Assembly (NCBI GenBank): GCA_037013685.1
Contig: CM072894.1
Location: forward strand, 2,792,841-2,856,840
Length of the DNA: 64,000 nt
Origin: Acridotheres tristis
Lineage: Eukaryota; Chordata; Aves; Passeriformes; Sturnidae
Direction: 5' to 3'
Shown: piece after piece, positions 37,725 through 49,191 of the stretch
Layout: each line of letters begins with the position of its first letter
Numbering within the stretch: position 1 is the first letter of the stretch
Notes under the pieces: model-generated
What the model was told of the DNA's origin: nothing
The model's database searches: none
What the model saw: the letters and a program-made list of their open reading frames with translations, nothing else
Position numbers and translations under genes: made by a program

Positions 37725-37890
37725 GCTGCCCAGGGAGCTGTGGATTCCCCATCCCTGCAAGTGTCCAAGGCCAGGTTGCATGAGGCTTGGAACAGCATGG
37801 GATAGGGAAAGGTGTCCCTGCCCGTGGCAGGAGGCAAAACAAGACAGTCTTTAAGGTCCCTTTCAACCCAAACAATTCTGTGGTGATTCT
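37725..37890 (+). mobile_element. CR1 LINE 3' region
   Basis: Reads CTGCCCAGGGAGCTGTGG, CAAGTGTCCAAGGCCAGG, GGTGTCCCTGCCCGTGGCAG, CTTTAAGGTCCCTTTCAACC and AACAATTCTGTGGTGATTCT in CR1 order, + orientation. Confidence 0.93.
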
Positions 37891-39154
37891 TCGATGTCTT
37901 TATGGAAGGTTTTTGTGTTTGCACCCGTGTGCCCTGCTCTGCTGAGCCTCAGGTGCTGCATGGAACAGGTTTTGCAGTGGCAGTGCATTTTGGCAGCCCT
38001 CCCTCATGCTGCAGACTCATGGCACTGCTGGGTGATTCTCCTCCCTTGCTCTCACTTTCTGGATGGCTCCTCACTTTCTCAGGGTGACTGGGAAGTTTCC
38101 CTGGACAGCAGTTCCCACTGGGACAGAAGGCCAGGACACTGCAGGAGCTCCTGGAGGGCTGTGTAGTTTGTGAGGGGAGATTCTGCCAGAGCACACAAAA
38201 CCAGCACCTCAGAGACAGCCAGCAGCCAGCCTGCCACTGGGATGGCTGGTTTGTGTTTCCACAGGAGTGAAAAATAAGGTTGTGTTTCTGGGAGCAGTGT
38301 TTCTGAGGATTTCCAGGAGATTCTTCCCAATTTTATTGGAGGCCAGTGTGGGAATTGTGTTTCTGCTGTTCCATTGGGAAGCTTGCCTAGAAGAGGCCCA
38401 GCTAAGTGAGCAGGTAGACTTGGACCAAACACCTTTTGTCACATCATGAGCCCCTCTGAAAGGAATGAAGGGAACAAAATGGATGGAAGCAATTTGCTGG
38501 AAGTTTTCTCATCCAGGTTTGGAAAGAACAGAAACATCTGACCTCCATGAGGAGAACCTGCCACCTGTGTCCTCTCAGGGCATTTTGTGCACATGTCCCA
38601 CATGGGTCCATGAACTGGTTGGTTAACAATTCATATACTCCTGGAACAGCATGGATTCATCATGCAATGCCCAGGTGACCCTCTATCCTGTCAGGAATCA
38701 GGTGCTGGGAGAACTTGAATTACATGTTGGTCATTTTCTCATCTCATATATCACAGACTGAAAGCTTTATGACTTCAGAGCTTACTGTATTAATTTTATG
38801 CATGAGTGCTTTATTTTTGCCATATGAGATATATCACTGGCTTACTAGAGCAAAATATCATTAGACCTGGAAAAGGATTTGGTCACTTAAACTTTGTCAC
38901 CAAGGATCATTGCACACAGATTATGTAGGGCTGTACTGTGCCATTTCTCATGTGTTTATTAAGTGATTATAAATATCGAACCGAATGCCTTCAGAGGACA
39001 CTCGAGATCTGTGACTGCAGTAACATTTCATTGAGAAAGGTGGCACACACACAGTGATTTGTGCCTCAGCAGGGCCCATCAAAGGGTTTGCCTGATGAGA
39101 AGGCAGAGGTCTGTTCCACCTGAAGGAGCTCTCTGCTGTTTTTAGGGATCAGTC

Positions 39155-39214
39155 ACAGGTTGGACTCGATGGTCTCAGAGGTCCTTTCCGACCAAAACGG
39201 TTCTGTGATTCTAT
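39155..39214 (+). mobile_element. CR1 LINE 3' end fragment
   Basis: AGGTTGGACTCGATGGTCTC, then GGTCCTTTCCGACCAAAACG and TTCTGTGATTCTAT: the last 60 bp of a CR1, + orientation, of a subfamily similar to the fragment at 5599. Confidence 0.88.
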
Positions 39215-39481
39215 TATTGTACATTTTCTGACATCCTGGTGCCTGGCATCGAGGTCAGGATCCTGTGGCACCCATGCCTGAGCCCTCAAGTTCATCACAT
39301 CAAAGTACTTTGGCTACTTTGGTTTCCTTCATCTCAGTTCAGAGTGTTTGAAAACACCCGAAGTGCTGAGCCTACGGTGTTTATTGTTTCAATAATAATG
39401 AATGGAATTTTTATATGAACCCATAAAATACAGCTGTTCACCCTGAACATTCAGACTCCTTCTGCACAAGCCATTTACTGG

Positions 39482-39730
39482 CATCAGGTGATAGGACAAG
39501 GGGTGATGTCTTCAAACTGACAGAGGGCAGGTTTAGATTAGAGTCAGGAAGAAATTGTTCTCTGGTGAGCCCTGGCACAGTTGCCCAGAGCTGCTGTGGC
39601 TGCCCCTGGATTCCTGGAAGTGTTCCAGGCCAGGTTGGACAGGGCTTAGAGCAACCTGAGATAGTGGGAGGTGTCCATGCCCATGGCAGGGGTAGGACTG
39701 GATGGGCTTTAAGGTCCAAGCCATTTCATT
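39482..39730 (+). mobile_element. CR1 LINE 3' region
   Basis: About 250 bp, + orientation, including GGGTGATGTCTTCAAACTGA, TTAGATTAGAGTCAGGAAG, GGCCAGGTTGGACAGGGCTT and GGGCTTTAAGGTCCAAGCC. The terminal octamer is eroded (CATTTCATTTCCC). Confidence 0.92.
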
Positions 39731-42700
39731 TCCCAGTCTGAAGCTGTGCAGGACCATGGCTGTCCATGCCAGAGCTCTTCCACTCCTCAATCACAAGACC
39801 AAAGAGCAGCCCCCATCTCCAGATTTTCCTTTCCATTTGCTGCCAAGACTGCCAGCAACCTGATCCCTTCAGTCAGGTTCTCCAAAGCACTGTGTTCCTC
39901 TTCAGTCACTGAAGTAGGTTTTATTTCCCACAAAAAATTAGCTTGTAAAGCATCTGCAGGAGAGCTGGTAAAGGCTGGGCCTATTCTGGAAATGGATGCT
40001 CCTTTAGGTCCCTTCTTTTCATGTAAAATTTTATATTAAAATGTTTCCCGCTGGGTAAAGCACAACCTGGAATTGTAGCTGTTCTCCATTTCTGGATTTC
40101 AACTTATAACTCAGGCCCACCTTTGGCTAAGTGATCCGTAGATGAAAAAAAACCCAACCTGCTATCTGCCTCTTAAAAGTTAATTAATGCTTCCGTGATT
40201 CACTAATGAAAAAGACTGAGGTGAGAAATAGGTGAGCAGTAAAGAGCTGCATAAATTCACCAACAAAGCTGACACAAGCCTGCAATTGTGTTCTGAGCCT
40301 GAGAACACGAAGAAATGGGGTTAAAATGATTTGTGACCAGGAGAAGGAAGAATTTCCTTCTGTTACATGACTGCATGTAACTTTTATTAGTTTGATGATG
40401 TACAGAGGGACTATTTCTCTTGGAAATGGCTTTTTGGTTAACATTTCATTTTCCTCCCCAAAGTTAGCTCTCTTGCAGTGATATGAAACACAGCTACCTG
40501 TGGTTTCCTAGCCCCCAACTTTATTAATAGCACTTGTTGTCATTGCAAATGATCTATTTGAGGCCAGGCCATAAAGCTCTTGCAGGTGAGCGAGCCCTCG
40601 CCCTTTATCGTGCAGCATTTCCACAGCAGGGCAAGGATGAAAAATTGGTTAGTAAAAAATAGCAAGAACAAAACTCATAATAGATTGCATTGATAGTGGC
40701 ATCACTTTCATATCAGCTGCTCCTCTTTAGGAATCTGAGTCTGTGCATTAATTTAATGTCACTGAATTGTCCTGGGTTTTGGTGTGACCTATCCCGATAT
40801 TGCATTTCCAGCCTTTGTCACTTTGGTATTGCTCAGGGCATCCAAATAACACCTGGAAAGGTACCAAGGTCACTTCTACCTGCAAAAGGCACAGGTTTCC
40901 AGGCTCTGAGAGGTGGTGCAGGTTACCTGGCAGTGGATTAAGATACATTTATCACCAAATAGGTATGAGAAAATCGGATGGAATGACCTCTTCCCATGGG
41001 AATAATTCCCTGTGGGGAATGCAGCTTTTAGGATCATGTCTTGGGAATGGGGAGAGATTCCTGCTCTTGTTGGTGCAGGATGTAGCATCTTCTCATGAGG
41101 CCAGTTTTTACCCCTGCATCTTCTCCAGGAGAAGGTTCTGGTCCAAATTTCTATTTGTTTGAAGAGAATGTGACTCAGTTGTTTCCATGTTTCATTCTTT
41201 TCACATTTTCTAACCTGCTTGATTTCTCTTTTCTCCTCATAGGTGACAGAAAGGCTGTGATGCCTCAAGGCTTCCCTCCAGCACTGGTGGCCCCTGCACA
41301 TGCAGGTAGCAGAATCTTTGCTATGTGTTATGTTCTACAGGTGTTTTTATTCTCAAAAGAGTGTTTTCAGTCTCAAATTTAAGGTCAAATGCCATGGTTG
41401 GGTAGCACTACTTGGAGAGCATGTCTGATAAAACAACAGAACAAGTCTATGGTGAGGGTGGATTTCTCAAAGTCTCTCTGTGCCCTGCTCAGGCTCAGAG
41501 GTGCAACAGGCCAAGCCTGGGCAGTGACACTTCCCTTGCTGGGGTAACTTCTTCAGAGGAGGCTTCAGGAATGGTCAGGAATTCAGGTGTGCATTCACCT
41601 GCATTTCTATTTCTATGCTGATCTAACCTGCAGGACCTTGTCTCCCATTTGGGTATTTCTTATTTCTGCTCCTAACATGATTTCACATAAGAAAATTCCT
41701 GTATTTCTGCTGGAAGGCATCACACTCACTGGTAGCATAAAAACACGGGGGGAGTTTTGGCCTAGGAAATGATGGCTTTGGTTTGTGATCCAGTTTCTCA
41801 AATCCAGGAGGATGCAGAGAGGTGGGACTGCAAATGGTGATTTGGTTCCTGTGCTCCAGCTGGATGGAGACCAGCCTTGGATCTTCTCAGAAGCACCCAA
41901 GAGGAGCAGGCAGGGAACTCCCATGGTCTCATTGCACTTGGCCATGATTTTAAGGATTGTCTTTCCCTAAGTGTTCCCTTGCCTCAGGCACCTACACCTC
42001 CTCCCATTTATTGTTTTCCACGCTGCTGACAAAAGCAGTGGGACTTAGGATGTTTTTTAGGAGGGCTTAAATATCCCATGGAGCTTCACAGCAGGATAAA
42101 ACCACACTTTGTTATCCAGGCACGTCTCCATTTGCTTTCTCTTCAGGCTGGCAGGGCAGGGAGGGGCAGTGCTGTTTGTTTGGAAATGCAATTAGCCCAA
42201 GTGTGCAGGCCCACAGCCAGCCGGGAGGATAACCTTGAATCCTGGGAAAGTTAGGGGAAATTTAAAGCCATCCACAGCTCCAATGGGTCCCCACACACCC
42301 CTTTGGCTCACAGCTTCTATTCATGCCGATAAAATGCGAGAAGATTCGCAATACAATGGGAAATTGCTTCTTTGGGTATCACAGTATCTTGACTTAGAAG
42401 TGTTTTAACCTTGGCCTCATGCTTCCTGCGGGGCCTGTTTGCTGTGCTGCACAAGTGCCAACACCAGCCAGCAACTTATAGGATTTTCCATCTGAGTAAA
42501 ATTAAACCCCGAAACCTTTACCATCCTCTCAATGCCAGACATGCTCTACCTGCATTAACTTGAGCTTAATGGACTGCAAAACGAGCCTTTCAGCATGTAT
42601 GGGAGTGGATTATTTGCAGGAGAGCAAGTTCCTCACATTTTTATCTCTTCCCTTTCCCAAAGCTTTTGTCCTTTGGGAAAAGAAAAGAGAAAAGGCAAAC

Positions 42701-43051
42701 ACAGCCGAATTATAGGAAGAGTGTCAGGCCCTAGGAAGTCCAGCAAACAGGGCAAGGCAGAGGGTGCATCCACCAAGTCAGGTAAGTAATGAAAAGAGCA
42801 ATGACCACTGCTCCCTGTCTCTTAAACCAAACTGATTTTATTAGCCAAGATCTTGGTGGCAGCGTTGGGGATAGTACAAACACTCCAGGCTACACTTCCC
42901 AGCACACCAGCTGAACTCCTCACCCTGGCTTTATTGCAGCCTTTCCCAAAGTCCTCCAGGGAAGGACCTGAGGCTGCAAAAGACAGAGCCTGCTGCTGGT
43001 GGGGTGCTCCTGTGTGCAGTGCCCACCCAGCACCTCCCTGCTGCACACGGG

Positions 43052-43285
43052 GCAATGGTTTGACACTGAAGGAAAGTCAGTTTACACTGGATTTAAGAAA
43101 GATGGTTTTTGCAGTGAGGGTGGTCAGACCCTGAGGCTGCTCAGAGGTGGTGGCTGCCCCATCCCTAGGCCAGGTTGGATGGAGCTCTGAGCAACTTGGG
43201 CTAATGGAAGGTGTCTCTGCTCATTGCAGGGGGTTGGTTTAGATGGACTTTAAAGGTCCCTTTCGACTCAAACTATTCTGTGAAA
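43052..43285 (+). mobile_element. CR1 LINE 3' region
   Basis: + orientation, with GACACTGAAGGAAAGTCAG, CAGTGAGGGTGGTCAGACCC, GGCCAGGTTGGATGGAGCTC, GACTTTAAAGGTCCCTTTCG and CAAACTATTCTGTGA in CR1 order. Confidence 0.92.
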
Positions 43286-44054
43286 ATATGATCATCACAG
43301 ATCGTTTGGAAGGACAATTTAAAGCCTGCTGAGCCCCCTTTTTCACCTGCTTCCTTGGAGTTTTGCCCTCCAGATTCACAAGACTTTTTTCCCCAAACTC
43401 CCTAGGCTTGGATTTGGCTGTTTCTCCAAACACAGAGCCAAGGCACTGCTGGAATACCTGAAGAGACAATCCATGAGTAACAGGATAATCCCCATGCAAA
43501 CTGGGAGGGAGAATGGGCTGGTGGTTCCTCTTCAAGCTTTCCTGGGTTGTCACAGTCAAGACAACAGCAGCATGGATCACTGTGTGTGTTTAATGACCAA
43601 AAGTACCTTCACTGTGTCCTTCCCAGTGCCAGATGCCTTACAGTCTAAATGAGGATCTTTAATAGTGGCATTAATTATTACTGAAATCCTGCTTTGTCCC
43701 ACTGAAACAAGTGTAATAGCTCATGCCTGCTCTGCCTCTCTCCCTGTCCTTTCCCTAGATCCCCATCTCCTGTATCTGATGCCAGCAACAGGAAGGCTCC
43801 TTTGCTGGCTGGTTTGGCCAGCAGCAGGGGGTGATGTGCAGAAAAGGTCAGGAACAGGTCCCAGCTCCAGGGCTGCCCCATGAGCTGAGGATTGGGAGGA
43901 TGCCCCGAAAATGTCAGAGAGCATCACTTGGTGCTACCATACCCATGTCCTTGCCTTCTTCTGTGGGAAGCCCAGTGCCAAGGAAGTATCAGCTCACAGC
44001 TCCCAGGGATGCAGATAACTATTGGACACAATTAAATTATTAAATGCAGCTATC

Positions 44055-44260
44055 TCTTCACTGTGAGGGTGGTGATGCTCTGGCACAGGGTGCCCAGAGA
44101 AGCTGTGGCTGCCCCTGGATCCCTGGAAGTGTCCATGGCCAGGTTGGACAGGGTTTGGAGCGACCTGGGATAGTGGAAAGTGTCCCTGCCCATGGCAGGG
44201 GGTGGAATGAGATGATTTTTAAGGTCCCTTCCAACTCACTCCATTCCCTGATTCTATGAA
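44055..44260 (+). mobile_element. CR1 LINE 3' region
   Basis: + orientation: TTCACTGTGAGGGTGGTGAT, GCCCAGAGAAGCTGTGGCTG, GGCCAGGTTGGACAGGGTTT, CCCTGCCCATGGCAGGGGGT and CTGATTCTATGAA. One of the better preserved copies. Confidence 0.94.
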
Positions 44261-44685
44261 ATAGTGGCCCCAGGGGAGCCAGCACAGTCAGAGGAATGAG
44301 AAAGGAGGGGCTTTGTTTGTCTCTTGAGCAGCCATGGCTAAGACCCAGCTGCCTGCCCAAAAGGTGAGGCCGTCTCTGCAGATGGGTGCAGCCATCACCT
44401 GCCCCAGGGATGAGACCAGGCAGTGCTGGCAGGGACACCCTCTCATTCTGTGCCATCCCAAAGGAGCCTGGCTTAGCTTCTGTGTTGGGTTCTGTATTTC
44501 CTTCCAAATCCCTCGTCCATAATTATCCATTTGTCTGTGTGTGGCTGAGTGGAGTTATGAACTAGCATTTCTGAGAGCAGAGCCCTTTTAGGTACTGGAT
44601 TTAGTCATGGTAAAAAGATACTTTCAAAAAGAAAAAAAAAAAAGGTAATCTGTCTGCAAATACAAATAAATCCATATGGCATATT

Positions 44686-44728
44686 AGATGGCCCTTGAAA
44701 GGTTCCAACTCAAACCATTCTATGATCC
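44686..44728 (+). mobile_element. CR1 LINE 3' end fragment
   Basis: A 43-bp tail, GATGGCCCTTGAAAGGTTCC, AACTCAAACCATTCTATGAT; + orientation, 5'-truncated to almost nothing. Confidence 0.85.
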
Positions 44729-46798
44729 TAAATATATAAACACAGGCAATTCCTTTCCGTGCCTTCCATCCCCTGTGTTTTAAAAGCTAAGCTTCCACAC
44801 CACAAGGAAGGTGGATTCTTGATAAATTTTTCATTTTCTCTATTGACTTGCTGTTGCAAACCCATGTCCTTTTGCTATGTAAAGGGCATCCATTTGCCCT
44901 GTATCCACATGGGCCCTCTTTCCCCTTTAACAACCACCAAAGAGAAACACTTCACAGCTCTTGCTGTGCTGGAATCCCAGGATTTGCTCTTTGCTTTTAG
45001 CTCCAGCAGAGCTGTGGCTGGCCAGGGGTTGCTGCAGTGGCTCTGGCATCCAGGGGACAGTCACCAGGCACTCAGCTCACTGTGTGCCACTGAAGCCATT
45101 GTATGCTGCTGCCCCAGGAGCGCTGGTAGGATGGAGAGTACCCAAAGCTGGGGATTTTCCCAGGCTTAGCCCGCTTTGGAGCATGCTTTGCATCTTCCTG
45201 GGGGAGAAAGACATTGCCCTGCTGTGCTCTGGAGCTGAGTCATTCCCCCTGGGGTGTGCAGGAAATAATTCTGTAATTATAAAACAATCTTGACTAATGG
45301 CATATTAATGAGGACAGGGATAGGTGATGCTCCTGGGATAGGCTTTCCCACTGCTAGGAGGAGGAGGAGGGAGCTGTACACAGCTGCTGCATTTGGGGGG
45401 AAAAAGATGGCATCACATCAGCGAGGTTTGGCTGTAAGAACCCTAAGAGGAAAGACTTTTCCTGACTTTTTCTGACTCTGGGTGCGTTTCTTCTGCAAAA
45501 TCCACCGTTGCTCCTGCTGAAGGTGTTGCCTCTGAGCTGTCCATTCTCTGACCTGCTCTTTTGTTCCAGTTCAAGTCCTTCTGGCTCCCTCTTCTAGCCA
45601 CATCTGCTAGGCTGTACCATTTCTATCTCCCCTCATTTTTCCAGTCCACCAACTCTACCTTTCCCTGCTTCCTGCCTTACCGAGCCCCCTGCTCTTCTTC
45701 ACCCCTCAGCACATTCCCTCACCTTTATCCACCTTCTCTGCTCCAGCTCCCACAAAGCCCTGTTGTATTTTCAAGAGAGTCAGCGTGGGGGCACAGGGAG
45801 GATGGTGCCCACAGGGGAGGTTGTGCTCCCCCATCTGATAACATATGTACCAGGCACCTTTCCCTTCAGCTGGCAGCCTCTGGAAGCCCAAGATGAACCT
45901 TTCAACAAGATTAAAGAGATGGTATTAATTGCTATCGATCACAGGTCAACAAATTAAATTGCATCTGCAACTGCATCTCTGAAAGGTCTAAATGAGAAGA
46001 GTAGTTAATGGGTCTGGCTGGCCCAGAGCTGTGATTAATTAAAGAAAGAAATGAACTACAACATTAAAAAAAAAAAAAAGAAAGCGGAAGGAGATTGGGA
46101 TGAGGATGAAATTCTGTGGTGTATTTGGAGAGTGCCTGATGGGATTTCAGTTCTGGATCCATCCTGGCCTGAGAGAGGCTGATGGCAAAGGAGTGGTGGC
46201 AATGATTTTTGGGGCTCCTGGCACCTCCAGAGCTGTGGAGACACTGCCCACCTGTGACTGGCAACTCTTCCACATAAACACTGGAAGTTTTCCTAGAAAA
46301 TGATCGGTGCCCTTCACTTTTCCCTGTGGTCCCACACCTTGTCCCACTGACACCCTGGTGCTTGGGAGCTGTGGGATCCCTCAGTGTGTCTGACACTGCT
46401 GGATTTGGGGCAATCAGATTCCCTTCTACAGTCTGAGCCATGGATACCTTGCAGTCACATCCATGGTGGCATCTGCAGGAATTTCCCTCATGTGACCCAG
46501 AGCAGGCTCCAGCTCCCTGTGAGGGATCCTTGGGGTCAATCCCCCTCCATCTGCCTCTTTTTGCCAATTTTTTTTTCACAGTGCTTTGAAAGAGTGAAGG
46601 GCAAAATCCTGAGCGTTCCCATGTTCCTTAGCAATCCCCCTGCTCTTCCCATTCCACTCCAGCACTGCAGCATCCCAGTGGCAGCTGGGAGAAAAGTACT
46701 CCTGGGTGGGAAGAAGGGTGCTACTGTGACTCCTTGGGAAATAATGAAGTAGCACAGCATGGAATGGAGATGGTGCTTAATTAATAACAAAGAAAATA

Positions 46799-46868
46799 AT
46801 AATATGTGGCACGTATAGTGCTCTACTTGTTCCAAGCACTGTACAAACATTAACTACAGTAATTAAGC
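46799..46868. mobile_element. Decayed ancient SINE-like (MIR/L3-type tail) fragment
   Basis: ATAGTGCTCTACTTGTTCC and AAGCACTGTACAAACATTAA followed by AATTAA resemble the shared tail of ancient amniote MIR/AmnSINE/L3-type elements (GCGCTTTACAAACATTAAYTAATTAA type). The piece is short and degraded, and the assignment is from memory of the consensus. Confidence 0.4.
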
Positions 46869-48030
46869 TGTAATTAATTAGAGTAACTACTAATCAGTGT
46901 AAATAATGATGCATCTGGAGGTACCAAAAGGAGTTTGTGAACTGAAAGCAAATTTCCATGTTCAGGAAATGGCATCAAATATAAAATGGCAGCAGTAAAA
47001 GTAATAAAAAAGCAGATGGAGGTTAAAGCGAGAGGCTGGGAGCCCTGTTGGTCCATGGCAGCTCCACGAACAGGAATTCTGGTTTGGCAAAGCAAAACTG
47101 GCTCACTGAGTTATTCCCTGAGTAACCCATCCCATCCATGGGATCCTCATGGCTACTTCCAGGCTGCAGGCCTGCTCTTGCCACCCCAGCTGCACTCACC
47201 AACACTGTGAAGAGACAGGAACTGGAGCAAGGGATGAGATGGGGAACTGGGAGCTTGAGGGGCTGATGATCAGCAGAGTAAAATACACCACAAATATATA
47301 ATTTTGGGGTTTTTTTGCTGGTTCACACACTTTATATTTAACAAAATAATTTTTTAATAATATAGTCTTTTACACAGCAAATATTGTTTCTAGGACCCCC
47401 TCCCTCCCATTTGTACAGATTTTTTTTTTCTCACTAGTTTCAGGCACGCTATTGTTTGAAAGTTTTGAAACTGGATAGTCATTGACAGGCAACAGCTTAC
47501 AAAGAAATGTGGTGATGACGTCTCCAATGGTACCAGCTCAGCCTGCAGGGAGCCAGTGCCCAGCCACAGGACAGCAGCTGCCGTGCTAAGTGCTCCTCCC
47601 ACCCCTGCCCTCCAGGAAAACACCAAAATGGGGAAGAAATAAAAGTATCATGGCAATAGTGTGGATAAACCGAGCCTGATGTGCTGATCTGCTTCAGTGA
47701 GGATGCTGTGGGGAGGGTTTGCTGCTGTCACTGTTGAGAGCAGGTGTTGGACTGGAGTCTGAACTCTGAACAAAGCAAGCACCACCACCCCTATGGCATT
47801 GACCAAAAAGCAGGGCACCAAGTGATGGGAAGGGCCCCTGTGCTCACCTGGGCAGGCAGGGCAGGGGGATGACATTGGTGGCTGTTCTTTCACAGGATCA
47901 CCTGGAAGCTGCAGCCTGAGAAAGCAGGAGGTCTCACTGCTGGAAATGGGGAGCCTGGGCTGCTGGGGACCTCTGCTCCTGGCAGGCAGGCACAGAAAGC
48001 AGCTGCTTAAAGAGAGAGAGCCCTCACAGG

Positions 48031-48065
48031 AGCCCAGCCCAGCCCAGCCCAGCCCAGCCCAGCCC
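48031..48065 (-). repeat. (GGGCT)7 array on the - strand ((AGCCC)7 on +)
   Basis: Seven perfect tandem AGCCC pentamers on the + strand. On the - strand these are seven GGG tracts with 2-base loops, a textbook G-quadruplex-forming pattern. If the VWC2L transcript extends this far, its 3' UTR would carry it. Confidence 0.9.
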
Positions 48066-48528
48066 TGCTGCACCACAGCTTGCTTTACCCCAGCAGTGTG
48101 GATACTCCCAGGAGAGCCAGGGCAGCTCCCTCCCACTGTAGCAAAGGGTCTTACCTGCCAGCTGAGCCAGTTTAGTGCTGCCACAGCCATGGGGCATTCC
48201 TGCAAACCTCCAGAGTGGGGTGATCCCATATTTGAATTGTGACCTGCTGTCGCTGAAGGCAATGAAAACACTGCCCTTGGCTCCAGCGACAGCAGCCTTG
48301 GGATGGGACAAGGCAGGCGAGCACACGCTCAGCCTGGGAACCAGGGACACGTGGGGCCCCTTCCCTCTGCTCCACCACTGATACCCCAGCCAGGAATGAC
48401 ACACAGACAAGCCAGGTGAGATGTTGTTTTCATGGAGCACCTCCTGGTTGGCTGCCCCAGCCTGCCCATGCAGGTGCTGTGGGCCCTGCTCCCATCAAGG
48501 TCACATGGACTGTGTAGGTGTCTTCGAT

Positions 48529-48534
48529 TTTATT
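48529..48534 (-). terminator. Candidate polyadenylation signal AATAAA, - strand
   Basis: TTTATT on + (AATAAA on -), about 660 bases after the VWC2L stop. No clear GT-rich element follows it. Confidence 0.3.
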
Positions 48535-48835
48535 GTCCCCACTCAGTGGAGAAAGTGCAACACAGATACAGCTTTGTGTCTCGGCTGTCTGGTCTATACC
48601 TGTGCATCTACCCCAGTCCTGCTGCAGGTTACATTCCAGTTGGGTTTTTTTTTTTTCAGCTCCCCCATCCCTTTGAATTTCTGCCTCCTCCCTCCTGTCC
48701 TTAGTGCCACCTGCGCTTACAGACACAATAAAAATTCTCCATCTATTGCTCCACTCATAGCTGTATTGTCCCGATGATCCAGCTTAGGAAGAGACTTAAA
48801 AAAAAAAAAAAGAATCACAATAGCAAAAAACCTTC

Positions 48836-48847
48836 AAATAAATAAAT
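48836..48847 (-). promoter_or_regulatory. AU-rich element ATTTATTTATTT
   Basis: On the - strand this is an overlapping ATTTA array about 345 bases downstream of the VWC2L stop, so probably inside its 3' UTR. Such elements recruit mRNA-decay and translation regulators. Function here is inferred. Confidence 0.4.
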
Positions 48848-49191
48848 GTGAAAACCCCCCCTGATCCACACTGTAGAAAGTGAGAGCAGTGAGTGGATCA
48901 GTGCCTCGGAGGCATCGCCAGGCCAGGGACGTGCGTGGGCTCTTCTCCTCCTGTCCCCCCAGTCCGAGCACTGGTGATCCCCACAGCAGAGCAGACACCT
49001 GGGCACCAGGCACAGGGGGTGTGCAGTGGGACAGGAGCTGCAGGGGGAGACCCTTCCCCACAGGTCCTGATCTCTGCTGGGTGGCAGCCTCGCAGGCCTT
49101 GCTGGTGGGAGGTCGGACTCAGGGGCAGCATCGGAGCCGTTCCTTCGTCACCATCATCACCATCACCATGAGCTGCTGGCCAGGGGAGCTG

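Larger units (their letters stand above)
28850..47300. other. BARD1-VWC2L intergenic region
   Basis: DNA between the BARD1 3' end and the probable VWC2L 3' end. I see no credible coding gene; reading frames here are short, unconserved-looking or lie in repeats. It contains most of the CR1 pieces, the nested inverted repeat at 33835-33911, a CCTGG pentamer run, and AT-rich homeobox-motif-rich patches that may be conserved non-coding elements (37290-37510, 45895-46045). Either end could include UTR sequence. Confidence 0.7.
47301..49191 (-). other. VWC2L: Probable VWC2L 3' UTR (extent uncertain)
   Basis: Sequence after the VWC2L stop on the - strand. A candidate ATTAAA signal lies at 47353-47358 (- strand), followed downstream by a TATAAAGTGTGTG stretch; a nearer AATAAA is at 48529-48534 (- strand). 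Within it are an AU-rich element (48836-48847) and a GGGCT array (48031-48065 on this strand). Which signal is used cannot be told from sequence alone. Confidence 0.35.

Noticed and set aside
42595..42789. Lys/Arg-rich 64-codon frame followed by a CAGGTAAGT donor-like site
   Set aside because: A good donor-like sequence, but no acceptor, partner exon or recognisable protein; considered as a lncRNA exon and not supported.
46064..46579. 171-codon - strand open frame ending in a Phe run
   Set aside because: The Phe run is the poly(A) tract at 46067-46079 read backwards; no domain recognised.
47648..48271. 207-codon - strand open frame
   Set aside because: Passes through the GGGCT array, low-complexity composition and no recognisable domain; lies in the presumed VWC2L 3' UTR.
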